A stretch of 64,000 nucleotides of DNA, taken from contig NZ_OCMS01000005.1 of assembly GCF_900215325.1 (NCBI RefSeq), positions 124,001 through 188,000 on the forward strand. Reading direction: 5' to 3'. The notes below the pieces were generated by a model. It did not search any database. It saw nothing but the letters and a program-made list of their open reading frames with translations, and was not told where the DNA came from. Source of the stretch: Fibrobacter sp. UWB16 (GTDB taxonomy: Bacteria > Fibrobacterota > Fibrobacteria > Fibrobacterales > Fibrobacteraceae). Both the position numbers and the translations under genes were made by a program. This document shows, piece after piece, positions 10,225-18,227 of the stretch (its first letter is position 1; every line of letters starts with the position of its first letter).

Positions 10225-11817
10225 ATGAGCAAGCAGAATGTGTCGACTTTTACCGCATCAAAATCAGCCGGCAAACTCTATTTTTCCCTAATTTCTGGTG
10301 TCAAAATGCCGCAAATTTGCTCAATTTGCGAAAAAAGTGCTTATTACATGGCGGAAAGTGGGGTGAAAAGTACACTTTCCGCAGTGCAATCGGGCATTTT
10401 TGGCGAAATTCGCTCAATTATCGGACGTCATGAGGAGAAAAAAGTTCTCCAAAGGTGTGTGGATAGTGAAAGAGCTGAGTTTGTCGCGATATATGGTCGC
10501 AGGAGAATCGGCAAGACTTTTCTGGTAAAGCAGTTCTTTGAAAGCTCGTTTGATTTTTATACGACTGGAGTCTATCAGGTCTCTCGTTCTGAACAATTGA
10601 AAAATTGGCAAAAGCAATTACTGAAATACAGTAAACAGAGAAGGAACACGCCTAAAGATTGGTTTGAGGCTTTTGATCAGCTTCAAGAGTATCTGCAATC
10701 CTTAAAAAAGGAACGGTTTGTCGTTTTTATTGATGAATTGCCTTGGCTCGATACTCCCAAATCGAATTTCCTAAAGGCTCTTGAAATGTTTTGGAACAGC
10801 TGGGGTTCTGATTGCAATCGACTAAAGCTGATTGTTTGTGGCAGCGCCACAACCTGGATGATTAATAAACTGCTAGGTGATAAGGGCGGTTTGCACAATC
10901 GTGTGACAATGCCGATTTGCCTTTCTCCGTTCACCTTGCACGAAACAAGTCAATACTTGACTTATATGGGCTTTGACTGGTCCGATATGGAAGTTATCGA
11001 GACTTACATGGTATTGGGTGGAGTTCCTTATTATTTGTCTCTGTTGAGCCCCTCTTTAAGTTTGCGGCAAAATATAGACAACCTGTTTTTTAAGCGTAAC
11101 GCGGTGTTAAAAACGGAATATGACTTCCTTTTTAACTCGCTTTATAGCGAGGCGCAAGCATACAAGAAAGTTGTGGAACTTTTATCGTCAAAAATGATTG
11201 GCATGACTCGTAGCGAGATGATGTCGAATCTTAAACTTTTGGACAATGGTTTTTTCTCGATAGTTCTTGATAACTTGGAAAAATGCGATTTTATTCGGCA
11301 TTATCAATCTTTCGGAAAAAGAAAAAACGAAGCGTTATACCAGCTGACGGACATGTTCACACTGTTCTTTGTGCGGTTTGTCAAGAATTATAACGGCATG
11401 GATGAAAATGCCTGGAGTCATTTGCCCGATGGCAAACGCAATGCTTGGCAAGGTTACGCTTATGAACAGGTTTGCATACACCATATAAACCAAATAAAAA
11501 AAGCTTTGGGCATATCAGGGATTGCAAGTGATGTTTGCTCATGGACTAAAAAAGGAGAGAACGGCGCACAGATAGATTTGGTTATTGATCGGAGCGATAG
11601 GGTGATTGACTTATGCGAAATCAAGTATTGCGATCGACCGTTTGAAATCAAAAAAGATTATGCAGATTGGCTTAAAGAACGACGTGATATTTTTAGAGAG
11701 AATGTGCGAACGAACAAGACTTTGCACCTGACCATGATTACCCCCTTTGGATTGGCTAAAGGGAAATATGAATCCTGTGTTCAAGGATGTGTGACTGCAG
11801 CAGACCTTTTTCAATAA
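10225..11817 (+). CDS. DUF234-type AAA ATPase with PD-(D/E)XK-like C-terminal domain
   Basis: P-loop ATPase of the archaeal-type/DUF234 group. The ATPase core begins at IIGRHEEKKVLQ near residue 65; Walker A is YGRRRIGKTF near 89-98 and Walker B is VVFIDELPWLD near 166-176. The C-terminal domain has the nuclease-like pattern Asp451-x13-Glu465-Ile-Lys467 (QIDLVID...CEIKY). An extra 60 residues precede the usual family start. They include a CSICEK motif and are encoded by DNA with two perfect inverted repeats (10310-10330 and 10351-10382). The ATG at 10225 follows GTGAGG and a good promoter, but no better in-frame ATG sits near residue 65, so the start remains uncertain. The cellular role of this family is unknown; accessory or defence settings are common. 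Confidence 0.8.
   Translation: MSKQNVSTFTASKSAGKLYFSLISGVKMPQICSICEKSAYYMAESGVKSTLSAVQSGIFGEIRSIIGRHEEKKVLQRCVDSERAEFVAIYGRRRIGKTFLVKQFFESSFDFYTTGVYQVSRSEQLKNWQKQLLKYSKQRRNTPKDWFEAFDQLQEYLQSLKKERFVVFIDELPWLDTPKSNFLKALEMFWNSWGSDCNRLKLIVCGSATTWMINKLLGDKGGLHNRVTMPICLSPFTLHETSQYLTYMGFDWSDMEVIETYMVLGGVPYYLSLLSPSLSLRQNIDNLFFKRNAVLKTEYDFLFNSLYSEAQAYKKVVELLSSKMIGMTRSEMMSNLKLLDNGFFSIVLDNLEKCDFIRHYQSFGKRKNEALYQLTDMFTLFFVRFVKNYNGMDENAWSHLPDGKRNAWQGYAYEQVCIHHINQIKKALGISGIASDVCSWTKKGENGAQIDLVIDRSDRVIDLCEIKYCDRPFEIKKDYADWLKERRDIFRENVRTNKTLHLTMITPFGLAKGKYESCVQGCVTAADLFQ
10310..10382. repeat. Two perfect inverted repeats inside the 5' part of the ATPase gene
   Basis: CGCAAATT (10310-10317) pairs with AATTTGCG (10323-10330) over a 5-nt loop, and GCGGAAAGTG (10351-10360) pairs with CACTTTCCGC (10373-10382) over a 12-nt loop. 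In RNA they form two hairpins between the start codon and the conserved ATPase core. Confidence 0.7.
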
Positions 11818-11835
11818 GGAGAGGAGATACTTGCG

Positions 11836-12666
11836 ATGGATTGTTTCGTTTTCTACCTTGCAGAAAGACCTTCGTTTTACCAGTATCTGGAAGGGCAGAA
11901 CCTTGCTGTCAATACGATGGATTCGTATTGCTGGACAGCGGACTTCTTCAAGTCGCATTTCGGACGGTTCGGTCGTAAGTCGCTGGCTGATTATAAGAGT
12001 TTTCTTTTAGAAAATTACAAACCCAAAACTGTTAATTTGCGAATTCAGGGCATCAACAAGTATTTGGATTTTGCAGGCAAATCGAAGTTACGGATCAAGA
12101 ATGTCAAGGTTCAGCAAAAAAGTTTTCTGGAAAATGTCATTAGCGATGCCGATTACAAATTTTTGAAAACTAGTCTATTGCAAGATGGTCAGACTAAGTG
12201 GTATTTTGTCGTGTGGTTTCTATCGGCGACGGGAGCCCGTGTAGGGGAACTTGTGAAACTCAAGGTGGAACATGTGGAATGCGGATATTTCGACATCTAC
12301 GGAAAGGGCGGAAAGTTGCGTCGGCTCTACATTCCTGAGACATTGCAAAAAGAATCTTTGCGCTGGTTGGAAAGTGAAGGCCGCTCCAGCGGATACCTGT
12401 TCTTGAATCGTTTTGGCAAGGAGATTACCCCGCGGGGGATTGCATCGCAACTGAAAGCGTTCGCAATGAAGTATGGCCTAGATGAAGCCGTCGTTTATCC
12501 CCATTCGTTCCGTCACCGGTTTGCCAAGAATTTCTTGGAAAAGCGAAACGACATCGCTTTGCTTGCTGACCTTATGGGGCACGAACATATCGAAACGACT
12601 CGTATTTATTTGCGCCAGACAGCAAGTGAACAACGTGAAGTTGTGAATAAGGTGGTGACGTGGTAA
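11836..12666 (+). CDS. Tyrosine recombinase (phage integrase family)
   Basis: Site-specific recombinase of 276 residues. An N-terminal SAM-like core-binding domain (1-100, with MDSYCWTADFFKSHFG) precedes the catalytic domain. All catalytic residues are visible: Arg135 in TGARVGEL, Lys157 or Lys160 in the GKGGKL hairpin, His223-x-x-Arg226 (HSFRHRF), His249 (GHEHIETT) and nucleophile Tyr258 (RIYLR). The ATG at 11836 follows GGAGAGGAG. It begins 18 bp after the ATPase stop, in the same orientation. Small solo recombinases of this kind often invert hsdS cassettes in other bacteria, so it is the best local candidate for the inversion at 7913-9053. It could instead be the integrase of a decayed island. 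Confidence 0.9.
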   Translation: MDCFVFYLAERPSFYQYLEGQNLAVNTMDSYCWTADFFKSHFGRFGRKSLADYKSFLLENYKPKTVNLRIQGINKYLDFAGKSKLRIKNVKVQQKSFLENVISDADYKFLKTSLLQDGQTKWYFVVWFLSATGARVGELVKLKVEHVECGYFDIYGKGGKLRRLYIPETLQKESLRWLESEGRSSGYLFLNRFGKEITPRGIASQLKAFAMKYGLDEAVVYPHSFRHRFAKNFLEKRNDIALLADLMGHEHIETTRIYLRQTASEQREVVNKVVTW

Positions 12667-12672
12667 ACTTAA

Positions 12673-12700
12673 AAAAGTCCGCATTTTATTGCGAACTTTT
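12673..12700. terminator. Terminator after the recombinase gene
   Basis: AAAAGT-C-CGCA / TGCG-A-ACTTTT stem with a single mismatch and a TTTTAT loop, flanked by A and T runs, so it can work in both directions. It marks the right end of the island's plus-strand genes. Confidence 0.65.
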
Positions 12701-12805
12701 ATACAAAGTAAATTTATGTAAAACGCCTAACAGAGGTGTGTTTAACGGCAGGTCTTCGTCCGAGATTTTCCTAACCCCTAAAACTAAACCCTTAATACCT
12801 ATAAA

Positions 12806-14023
12806 CTAGAATGCCTGGTAAATCTTGAAGATCGCGAGAATCTTTCCGATGATTGCCGGAATGCCTGGGCACAAGAAGCAGAGGATAACGCGTGTGACGC
12901 GGTTCTTCCACCAGCGCTTGACTTGCCAAATGTCGTCGGTGAGTGTTTCCATTTCTTGCACGCGAGGCGGTCGCATATAGACCTGCGTGAGTGCCGTAAA
13001 GAACCCGACTCCGATAAGCGGTGTAAGCCCAGTGAACGGAGCCATGATCAGCGCTACAAGTATGGTGACCGGATGGCCGCCTGCGATGATTGTTCCGAGC
13101 ATGGCGCCACCGCCGGTAAGCATGGCCCACTGGAGGCTCAACTGCCCAGCCTTTTCAATTCCAGCAACGTAACCGATGAGGGCGATGCTTGCAATAATCA
13201 GGAATGTAATTGTCCAGCCGATAATCTTCCAGAGCGAAGCACCCTTCGGGATGACAGAGATGGATTCTTCGCTTGGCAGTTCCTTGTCTTCTTCGATGAT
13301 GCTTGCGATACCGCGTAGGTGACCTGCGCCAATGACGGCGACAATCTTGTTGCCTGGAGCGTTCTTGATCTTGCTTGCGAGGAACTGGTCGCGTTCGTCG
13401 ATAAGCACCTGCTTCACTTCGGGGAACGTCTTTCCGAATTCCTGCATCATGGAATTGAGGGCGTCCTTTTCCTTGATTTTTTGCAGTTCTTCTTCGCTGA
13501 TTTCAGTCTTGTCGAAGATGCTTGCAAAAAGCCCTCCGAGGAGGCTGAACTTGCGGTACCACGGGGTGCAGGCCCAAGTGCGTCGGAGCGTTATCTTGAT
13601 GTCTCGGTCGGCGAGAACCAGTGGAATATTTTTGCTGTTGGCAACGTCAACCGCCTCCTTCAGTTCGGAACCGGGCTTGACGCCTGTCTGTGCGCCCATA
13701 CGTTTTTGATACGAGCCCAGAACGAGGTTTGCGATGAGGGTTGCCAGTTGCTTTTTCTTGATGACATCTCTCAGGTCTGTATTTTTCCAACGGTCGGGGT
13801 CCTGGATGGACTTGAGGCGCCCGTCGTCGAGTTCTACGCAGACCGTGTCCGGAGATTCGGCTTCGATGGTCTCATGGACCAGGTCCTTGGAAACTTGCGA
13901 AATATGGGCGGTACCTACGAGGACAATTTCCCTGTTGTCCTTGGTATGGATACGGTAGACGTCGGACTTTCCTCCCGACACAGGTTCCTTGATTTCTTCA
14001 GACTGAGAATTGGTTTCATTCAT
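12806..14023 (-). CDS. TraB/PrgY family membrane protein
   Basis: A 405-residue member of the TraB/PrgY/GumN superfamily. The N-terminal enzyme-like domain (20-245) has the family blocks VLVGTAHIS, VCVELD-x-GR and AVIGAGHLRGI, whose Glu and GxxH residues are thought to form a metal site. Four to five hydrophobic helices follow (about 265-385) and place the C-terminal third in the membrane. PrgY of Enterococcus restrains peptide pheromone, but the activity of chromosomal relatives is not known, so no substrate is proposed. The gene is single, on the minus strand, and faces away from the lipoprotein at 14174. Confidence 0.88.
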   Translation of the reverse strand: MNETNSQSEEIKEPVSGGKSDVYRIHTKDNREIVLVGTAHISQVSKDLVHETIEAESPDTVCVELDDGRLKSIQDPDRWKNTDLRDVIKKKQLATLIANLVLGSYQKRMGAQTGVKPGSELKEAVDVANSKNIPLVLADRDIKITLRRTWACTPWYRKFSLLGGLFASIFDKTEISEEELQKIKEKDALNSMMQEFGKTFPEVKQVLIDERDQFLASKIKNAPGNKIVAVIGAGHLRGIASIIEEDKELPSEESISVIPKGASLWKIIGWTITFLIIASIALIGYVAGIEKAGQLSLQWAMLTGGGAMLGTIIAGGHPVTILVALIMAPFTGLTPLIGVGFFTALTQVYMRPPRVQEMETLTDDIWQVKRWWKNRVTRVILCFLCPGIPAIIGKILAIFKIYQAF

Positions 14024-14114
14024 ACGGTAGACGTAATGTAGAAAAAGATGGGCCTTTTTTTCAAAAAGTGGTTAATTTGGGCACTTTTTATGGTGAAAAC
14101 GGAAAAAAATTAGA

Positions 14115-14143
14115 ATGACATATTTAATAAATAAGTGTATATT
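14115..14143 (+). promoter_or_regulatory. Promoter ATGACA-N17-TATATT
   Basis: ATGACA (14115-14120) and TATATT (14138-14143) with 17-nt spacing, about 30 nt before the start codon at 14174. The -10 continues as TATATTTTG, again like TAnnTTTG. Confidence 0.5.
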
Positions 14144-14173
14144 TTGGTAGGATTTTTTTCGGAGGAGTACCCC

Positions 14174-14770
14174 ATGAAAAAATTATTAGTTCTTTTGTCT
14201 GCAATGAGTTTGTTCTTCCTGGGCTGCGCTGGCACGCCGCAGGATAACGGTGAAGCGTTGGATAACGCTCTTGTCACCTTCACGTCTAATGTCCAGAGCT
14301 CCCGTTGGCAAGAAGCCCTTTCCAATGTGACACCGGACGAAGCTCGCCAGATTGGTACGTCTGATGGCTACGAATTTTTGCCGGAATACCAGACTGCTGC
14401 AAGCCGTCTTCCGCTCTCTACCCTCCGCAAGGCCGGTCTTAGCGTCGATAGCGATGGTCGCCTCGTCGGTATCAAGGCCGTCATGGACGAAACCAACGAA
14501 CGCTACAAGGTTTCCGAAGACCAGGCTAAGGTCGGTACGAACCTGAAGCAGATGGAAGACGACCGCATCAAGCGCCGCCTCGAAGAAGGCCAGAAGATTC
14601 TCCAGGAAGAAGAAGCTACGGCTCACCAGGAACAGCAGGTCGAAGTGCTCACCAACCGCCTTACTGACGATGAAAAGCGCAAGTATGGCAGCACCGGTGA
14701 ACTCCTCGCTCCGGAATCCACTCGCGAAGACGGTACTGTTGAAGAATCCTATAATGGTGACTACAGGTAA
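14174..14770 (+). CDS. Lipoprotein with charged helical body, function unknown
   Basis: The ATG at 14174 is preceded by GGAGGAG and gives a proper lipoprotein signal MKKLLVLLSAMSLFFLGC (lipobox LGC, Cys18). The upstream in-frame ATG at 14135 lies inside the promoter. The mature part (180 residues) has no motif I recognise. Its middle (105-165) is rich in Glu, Lys, Arg and Gln and is probably a long helix or coiled coil (QMEDDRIKRRLEEGQKILQEE). Codon use is that of a highly expressed gene, which suggests an abundant envelope lipoprotein. A strong terminator follows. Confidence 0.75.
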   Translation: MKKLLVLLSAMSLFFLGCAGTPQDNGEALDNALVTFTSNVQSSRWQEALSNVTPDEARQIGTSDGYEFLPEYQTAASRLPLSTLRKAGLSVDSDGRLVGIKAVMDETNERYKVSEDQAKVGTNLKQMEDDRIKRRLEEGQKILQEEEATAHQEQQVEVLTNRLTDDEKRKYGSTGELLAPESTREDGTVEESYNGDYR

Positions 14771-14808
14771 GCAAGTCATTTTGGGTGAATCTTTTTTGTA
14801 GATTTAAT

Positions 14809-14837
14809 TCCCTCGACGGTTCGTCGGGGGATTTTTT
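14809..14837 (+). terminator. Terminator after the lipoprotein gene
   Basis: A 9-bp stem (TCCCTCGAC / GTCGGGGGA, one G-T pair) with a 5-nt loop, then ATTTTTTG. Confidence 0.8.
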
Positions 14838-14850
14838 GTAGGAGTGTCCT

Positions 14851-15288
14851 ATGTATCGAGTTTTTGCATCATTTGCCATGCTTATGACCTTGGGCCTAGC
14901 TGCTTGTGGTACGGACTGGAGTGCAGGCCCGGATGATGGGGGCGCCTCTTTCAGCAGGCGTTTCCATTACTATTATGAAGTGGACTGCCGCTACGACGCC
15001 TTTGATCAGCCCTACGATTGCTCGGATACTTATACCATGTCTCCATCCATGAGTGTTGATTTGCGGATCACCCACGATGGTTATGCCACCCTTTGCGTCG
15101 ATGATGAATGCTCCTATTACGATCCGGGTGAATACGATGCCGGTTATGACCACGGGGATCGCTATTATGACTTTTCGGGGGATGATACCCGCATGGTCGT
15201 CTATGCGGACGGCTCCGAACTCATCTATATCGACTCCTATAAGGGATATGCAAGCTATTATTATCACGATTACTATGACGCATATTGA
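14851..15288 (+). CDS. Small Tyr/Asp-rich lipoprotein, function unknown
   Basis: A 145-residue lipoprotein: signal peptide MYRVFASFAMLMTLGLAAC with lipobox LAAC (Cys19), and start ATG after GGAGTG. The mature chain is acidic and very rich in tyrosine (HYYYEVD, YYHDYYDAY at the end). Four cysteines in two pairs (DCRYD...DCSD, LCVDDEC) could form disulfides. I recognise no family. It sits between a terminator and cmk and has the reading-frame quality of a real gene. Confidence 0.7.
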   Translation: MYRVFASFAMLMTLGLAACGTDWSAGPDDGGASFSRRFHYYYEVDCRYDAFDQPYDCSDTYTMSPSMSVDLRITHDGYATLCVDDECSYYDPGEYDAGYDHGDRYYDFSGDDTRMVVYADGSELIYIDSYKGYASYYYHDYYDAY

Positions 15289-15307
15289 TTTCTCTGGGGA
15301 GATTTTC

Positions 15308-15313
15308 TATCTT
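15308..15313 (+). promoter_or_regulatory. TATCTT box 11 nt before the cmk start
   Basis: TTTTCTATCTTTAG lies directly before cmk with no Shine-Dalgarno. If it is a -10 element, transcription would begin about 5 nt before the ATG. It follows a small TCTC/GAGA hairpin. Confidence 0.4.
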
Positions 15314-15324
15314 TAGCCCCACTC

Positions 15325-15993
15325 ATGAGTAATTCGGAAAATTTTGTTATCGCCCTTGATGGGGGCTCTGGCACAGGCAAGAGTACTACCGCAAAGATTA
15401 TTGCAAAAAAATTGGGCATTACCTACCTCGACACTGGTGCGATGTACCGCGCCGTGACGCTTGCCGCTCTCGATGCCGGTCTTTCCGCTGAAGAAGGCAA
15501 GGCTATGGACGAATTGCTCTCTAACCTCACACTCGGGTTCGACTCCGAAAACCACATCCTCATTAACGGTGTCTGCCGCGAATCTGAAATCCGTGGCATG
15601 CGCGTTTCGAGCAACGTGAGCATCTACTGTGCCCTCCCGTCGGTCCGCGCTGCCATGACCAAGCAGCAGCGCGAAATTGGCAAGAAGCAGAGTTGCATCC
15701 TGGATGGCCGCGATATCGGAACCGTCGTTTTCCCCGATGCGAAGTACAAGTTTTTCATGGTCACAGACGTGAAGGTCCGTGCCGAACGCCGCTACAAGGA
15801 ACTCCTTGAAAAAGGCGAAAAAGTTACCCTCGAAGAAGTCCTCAACAACTTGGTCGAACGCGACCGCCTGGACTCCTCTCGTGCAACCGCCCCGTTGAAG
15901 AAGGCGGACGATGCTATTGAAATTGACACTACACACATCTCAATCGAACAACAGGTTCAAAAGATTCTCGACTACGTAGGTGTAGTGGCGTAG
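15325..15993 (+). CDS. cmk: Cytidylate kinase
   Basis: Phosphorylates CMP and dCMP to the diphosphates with ATP. The P-loop is GGSGTGKST at 12-20; the CMP-binding block LDTGAMYRAVT follows near 36-46, and DGRDIGTVVFPDA near 130-142 is the family signature. Length (222) is typical. It precedes rpsA by 36 bp, the common cmk-rpsA arrangement. Confidence 0.96.
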   Translation: MSNSENFVIALDGGSGTGKSTTAKIIAKKLGITYLDTGAMYRAVTLAALDAGLSAEEGKAMDELLSNLTLGFDSENHILINGVCRESEIRGMRVSSNVSIYCALPSVRAAMTKQQREIGKKQSCILDGRDIGTVVFPDAKYKFFMVTDVKVRAERRYKELLEKGEKVTLEEVLNNLVERDRLDSSRATAPLKKADDAIEIDTTHISIEQQVQKILDYVGVVA

Positions 15994-16029
15994 CCTGAAT
16001 CCTTTGTTACCACAACCCAATTAACTAAT

Positions 16030-17799
16030 ATGTCTCAAAATCTCAAATTCGGAACTCAAGAAGATCTCGAAGAAATTCTCGCCGCTCAGGGTGAATGCTC
16101 CCCGGACTTCCGCAAGGCTAACGCTGACGTCTATGCCGGCATGGGCTGCCTCGAACAGGGCAAGCTCGTCACGGGTAAGATCAGCCAGGTGAACGACCAG
16201 GAAGTTCTCGTCGACGTGAACTACAAGTCCGAAGGCGTTATTGATCGCGCTGAATTCAAGGATACTGATTCTCTCGAACTCGGTTCCGAAATCGAAGTGT
16301 TCGTCGAAAAGCTCGAAGACGAAGACGGTCGCCTCATCCTCTCCAAGCAGAAGGCTGACTTCGTTCGCGTGTGGGATCGCATCCACGCTGCATTCGAAAA
16401 CAACGAAGTCGTACGCGGCACTCTCACGAAGCGCATCAAGGGCGGCGTTGTCGTCGACCTCTTTGGTATCGATGCCTTCCTCCCGGGCTCTCAGATCGAC
16501 CTCCGTCAGATTCCGGACATCAACGCTCTTATCGGCCAGGAATTCGACCTCAAGGTTATCAAGGTCAACAAGGCTCGTCGCAACATCGTCGTTTCTCGCC
16601 GTGTTGTTCTCGAAGAAGAACGCAACAAGCAGCGTGGCGACGTTCTCGAAACTCTCGAGAAGAACCAGGTCCGCAAGGGTATCGTCAAGAACATCACCGA
16701 CTTCGGTGCATTCATCGACCTTGGCGGCGTAGATGGCCTCCTCCACATCACCGACATGAGCTACAAGCGCATCAACCACCCGTCCGAAATGCTCCAGCTC
16801 GGTCAGGAAGTCGAAGTCATGGTCCTCGACTTCAACGACAAGAAGGAACGCATCTCTCTCGGCATGAAGCAGCTTAAGCCGCATCCGTGGAAGGATATCG
16901 CCGAACGTTATCCGGAAGGCGCTATCGTTAAGGGTAAGGTTGTTTCCATCACTGATTACGGTGCATTCGTCGAACTCGACAGCGGTGTTGAAGGTCTCAT
17001 CCACGTTTCTGAAATGTCCTGGACCCAGCACGTCAAGCACCCGTCCAAAATCCTCACCGTCGGTCAGGAAGTCGAAGCTGTTGTTCTCAAGGTTGAAGAA
17101 GATGCAGAACGTATCTCTCTCGGCATGAAGCAGCTCGAATCTGATCCGTGGGATTCTATCGAAACCGAACTTCCGCCGGGCGCACGCGTCGTCGGTGAAA
17201 TCCGCAACATCGCTTCCTTCGGCGCATTCGTCGAAATCAAGGAAGGTGTTGATGGCCTCATCCACGTCTCTGACATGTCCTGGACCAAGAAGATCACCCA
17301 CCCGAACGAAATGGTCAAGAAGGGTGACAAGGTTGAATGCGTCGTTCTCGCCGTCGATAAGGAAAAGCGCCGCATTTCTCTCTCCATGAAGCACCTCACC
17401 GAAGATCCGTGGGATTCTATCGATTCCACCTACCCGGTTGACTCCGAAGTCAAGGGCAAGATCGTTCGCATGCTCGACCGCGGCGTCGTGGTTGAACTCG
17501 CTGACGGTATCGAAGGCTTCATCCCGGTCTCCAAGCTCACCGCTGAATACATCAAGGTTCCGGCCGATGCATTCAAGGTTGGCGACGAAGTTCCGGCTGT
17601 CGTGACCGAAATCGATCAGAACAACCGCAAGATCTACCTCTCCGTTGTTGACTACTTCAAGAACCGTGAATCCGCTGAACTCAAGGCTTGGATGGACTCC
17701 CACAAGCCGGGCGAAAACGGCACCACGATTGGCGAAGCTGTTGCTCCGAAGAAGAAGGCTTCCAAGAAGAAGGCTGAAAAGTCCGAAGAAGAAGCTTAA
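16030..17799 (+). CDS. rpsA: 30S ribosomal protein S1
   Basis: Binds mRNA on the small subunit and helps initiation, especially on messages with weak or no Shine-Dalgarno, which fits this genome. Six S1 (OB-fold) repeats are visible at about 38-105, 120-190, 205-275, 290-362, 377-449 and 464-535, each with the G-x-V-x(4)-YGAFVEL or FGAFVEI pattern and most with a LIHVSDMSW block. The C-terminal 30 residues are a Lys/Glu tail. At 589 residues it is slightly longer than in E. coli. Codon use is strongly biased (ATC, CTC, AAG, CGC), as expected for a ribosomal protein. Confidence 0.97.
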   Translation: MSQNLKFGTQEDLEEILAAQGECSPDFRKANADVYAGMGCLEQGKLVTGKISQVNDQEVLVDVNYKSEGVIDRAEFKDTDSLELGSEIEVFVEKLEDEDGRLILSKQKADFVRVWDRIHAAFENNEVVRGTLTKRIKGGVVVDLFGIDAFLPGSQIDLRQIPDINALIGQEFDLKVIKVNKARRNIVVSRRVVLEEERNKQRGDVLETLEKNQVRKGIVKNITDFGAFIDLGGVDGLLHITDMSYKRINHPSEMLQLGQEVEVMVLDFNDKKERISLGMKQLKPHPWKDIAERYPEGAIVKGKVVSITDYGAFVELDSGVEGLIHVSEMSWTQHVKHPSKILTVGQEVEAVVLKVEEDAERISLGMKQLESDPWDSIETELPPGARVVGEIRNIASFGAFVEIKEGVDGLIHVSDMSWTKKITHPNEMVKKGDKVECVVLAVDKEKRRISLSMKHLTEDPWDSIDSTYPVDSEVKGKIVRMLDRGVVVELADGIEGFIPVSKLTAEYIKVPADAFKVGDEVPAVVTEIDQNNRKIYLSVVDYFKNRESAELKAWMDSHKPGENGTTIGEAVAPKKKASKKKAEKSEEEA

Positions 17800-17823
17800 T
17801 TTAGTTTCTGACTAAAGCTTAAA

Positions 17824-17859
17824 GGAATCCCGCGGGTAACCGTGGGATTTCTTTTTTTG
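17824..17859 (+). terminator. Terminator after rpsA
   Basis: GGAATCCCGCGG-GTAA-CCGTGGGATTTC, a stem of about 11 bp followed by TTTTTTTG. Confidence 0.85.
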
Positions 17860-17863
17860 TAAC

Positions 17864-17931
17864 GTCACCCCGGTTGCATCGTCACCCCGGTTGCATCGTC
17901 ACCCCGGTTGCGTCGTCACCCCGGTTGCATC
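17864..17931 (+). repeat. Four tandem copies of a 17-bp unit (GTCACCCCGGTTGCATC)
   Basis: Units at 17864-17880, 17881-17897, 17898-17914 and 17915-17931 are identical except for one A-to-G in the third. The next bases, GTCATCCTGAGCGTAGCGAAGG, are another dispersed repeat that shares the GTCA start, so the array looks grown from the 5' end of that element. Confidence 0.9.
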
Positions 17932-18100
17932 GTCATCCTGAGCGTAGCGAAGGATCCAGTCACGTCTCGCCATGTGTCACCCTGAACGGAGTCGAATGGC
18001 TCTAGTAACTGTGACTTTCCACTCTTGTCATTCCGGCCTCCGAGCCGGAATCCCCTTACGTATTTACGAATGGAGATGCCCGCCTTCGCGGGCATGACAA
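17932..18100. repeat. Cluster of dispersed repeats between rpsA and coaBC
   Basis: This gene-free stretch holds, in order: GTCATCCTGAGCGTAGCGAAGG-ATCCAG (17932-17959), a GTCACCCTGAACGGAGTCGAATGG variant (17976-17999), GTCATTCCGGCCTCC-GAGCCGGAATCCCC (18029-18057), and GAGATGCCCGCC-TTCGCGGGCATGAC (18072-18097, inverse orientation). I see no gene or RNA in 17860-18200. Confidence 0.75.
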
Positions 18101-18214
18101 CGCCTGCATTGTCTTCTCTCGCCTTGCTCACTTTTGACGCCTACGGCGTCCGCTGCTTCGGCTCGGAAATGCAAAAACAAGTTTTTGCGCTTCTCTCGCC
18201 TTGTGTGCTTTTTC

Positions 18215-18220
18215 TATCTT
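18215..18220 (+). promoter_or_regulatory. TATCTT box 7 nt before the coaBC start
   Basis: TTTCTATCTTGCAGTTC precedes the ATG at 18228. As a -10 box it would put the transcript start at or next to the A of ATG. No Shine-Dalgarno is present. Confidence 0.45.
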
Positions 18221-18227
18221 GCAGTTC

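Noticed and set aside
16021-17703. 560-codon minus-strand frame opposite rpsA
   Set aside because: Shadow of the highly biased rpsA codons.
17864-17931. Possible CRISPR array
   Set aside because: The 17-bp units abut with no spacers, and no cas genes are present.
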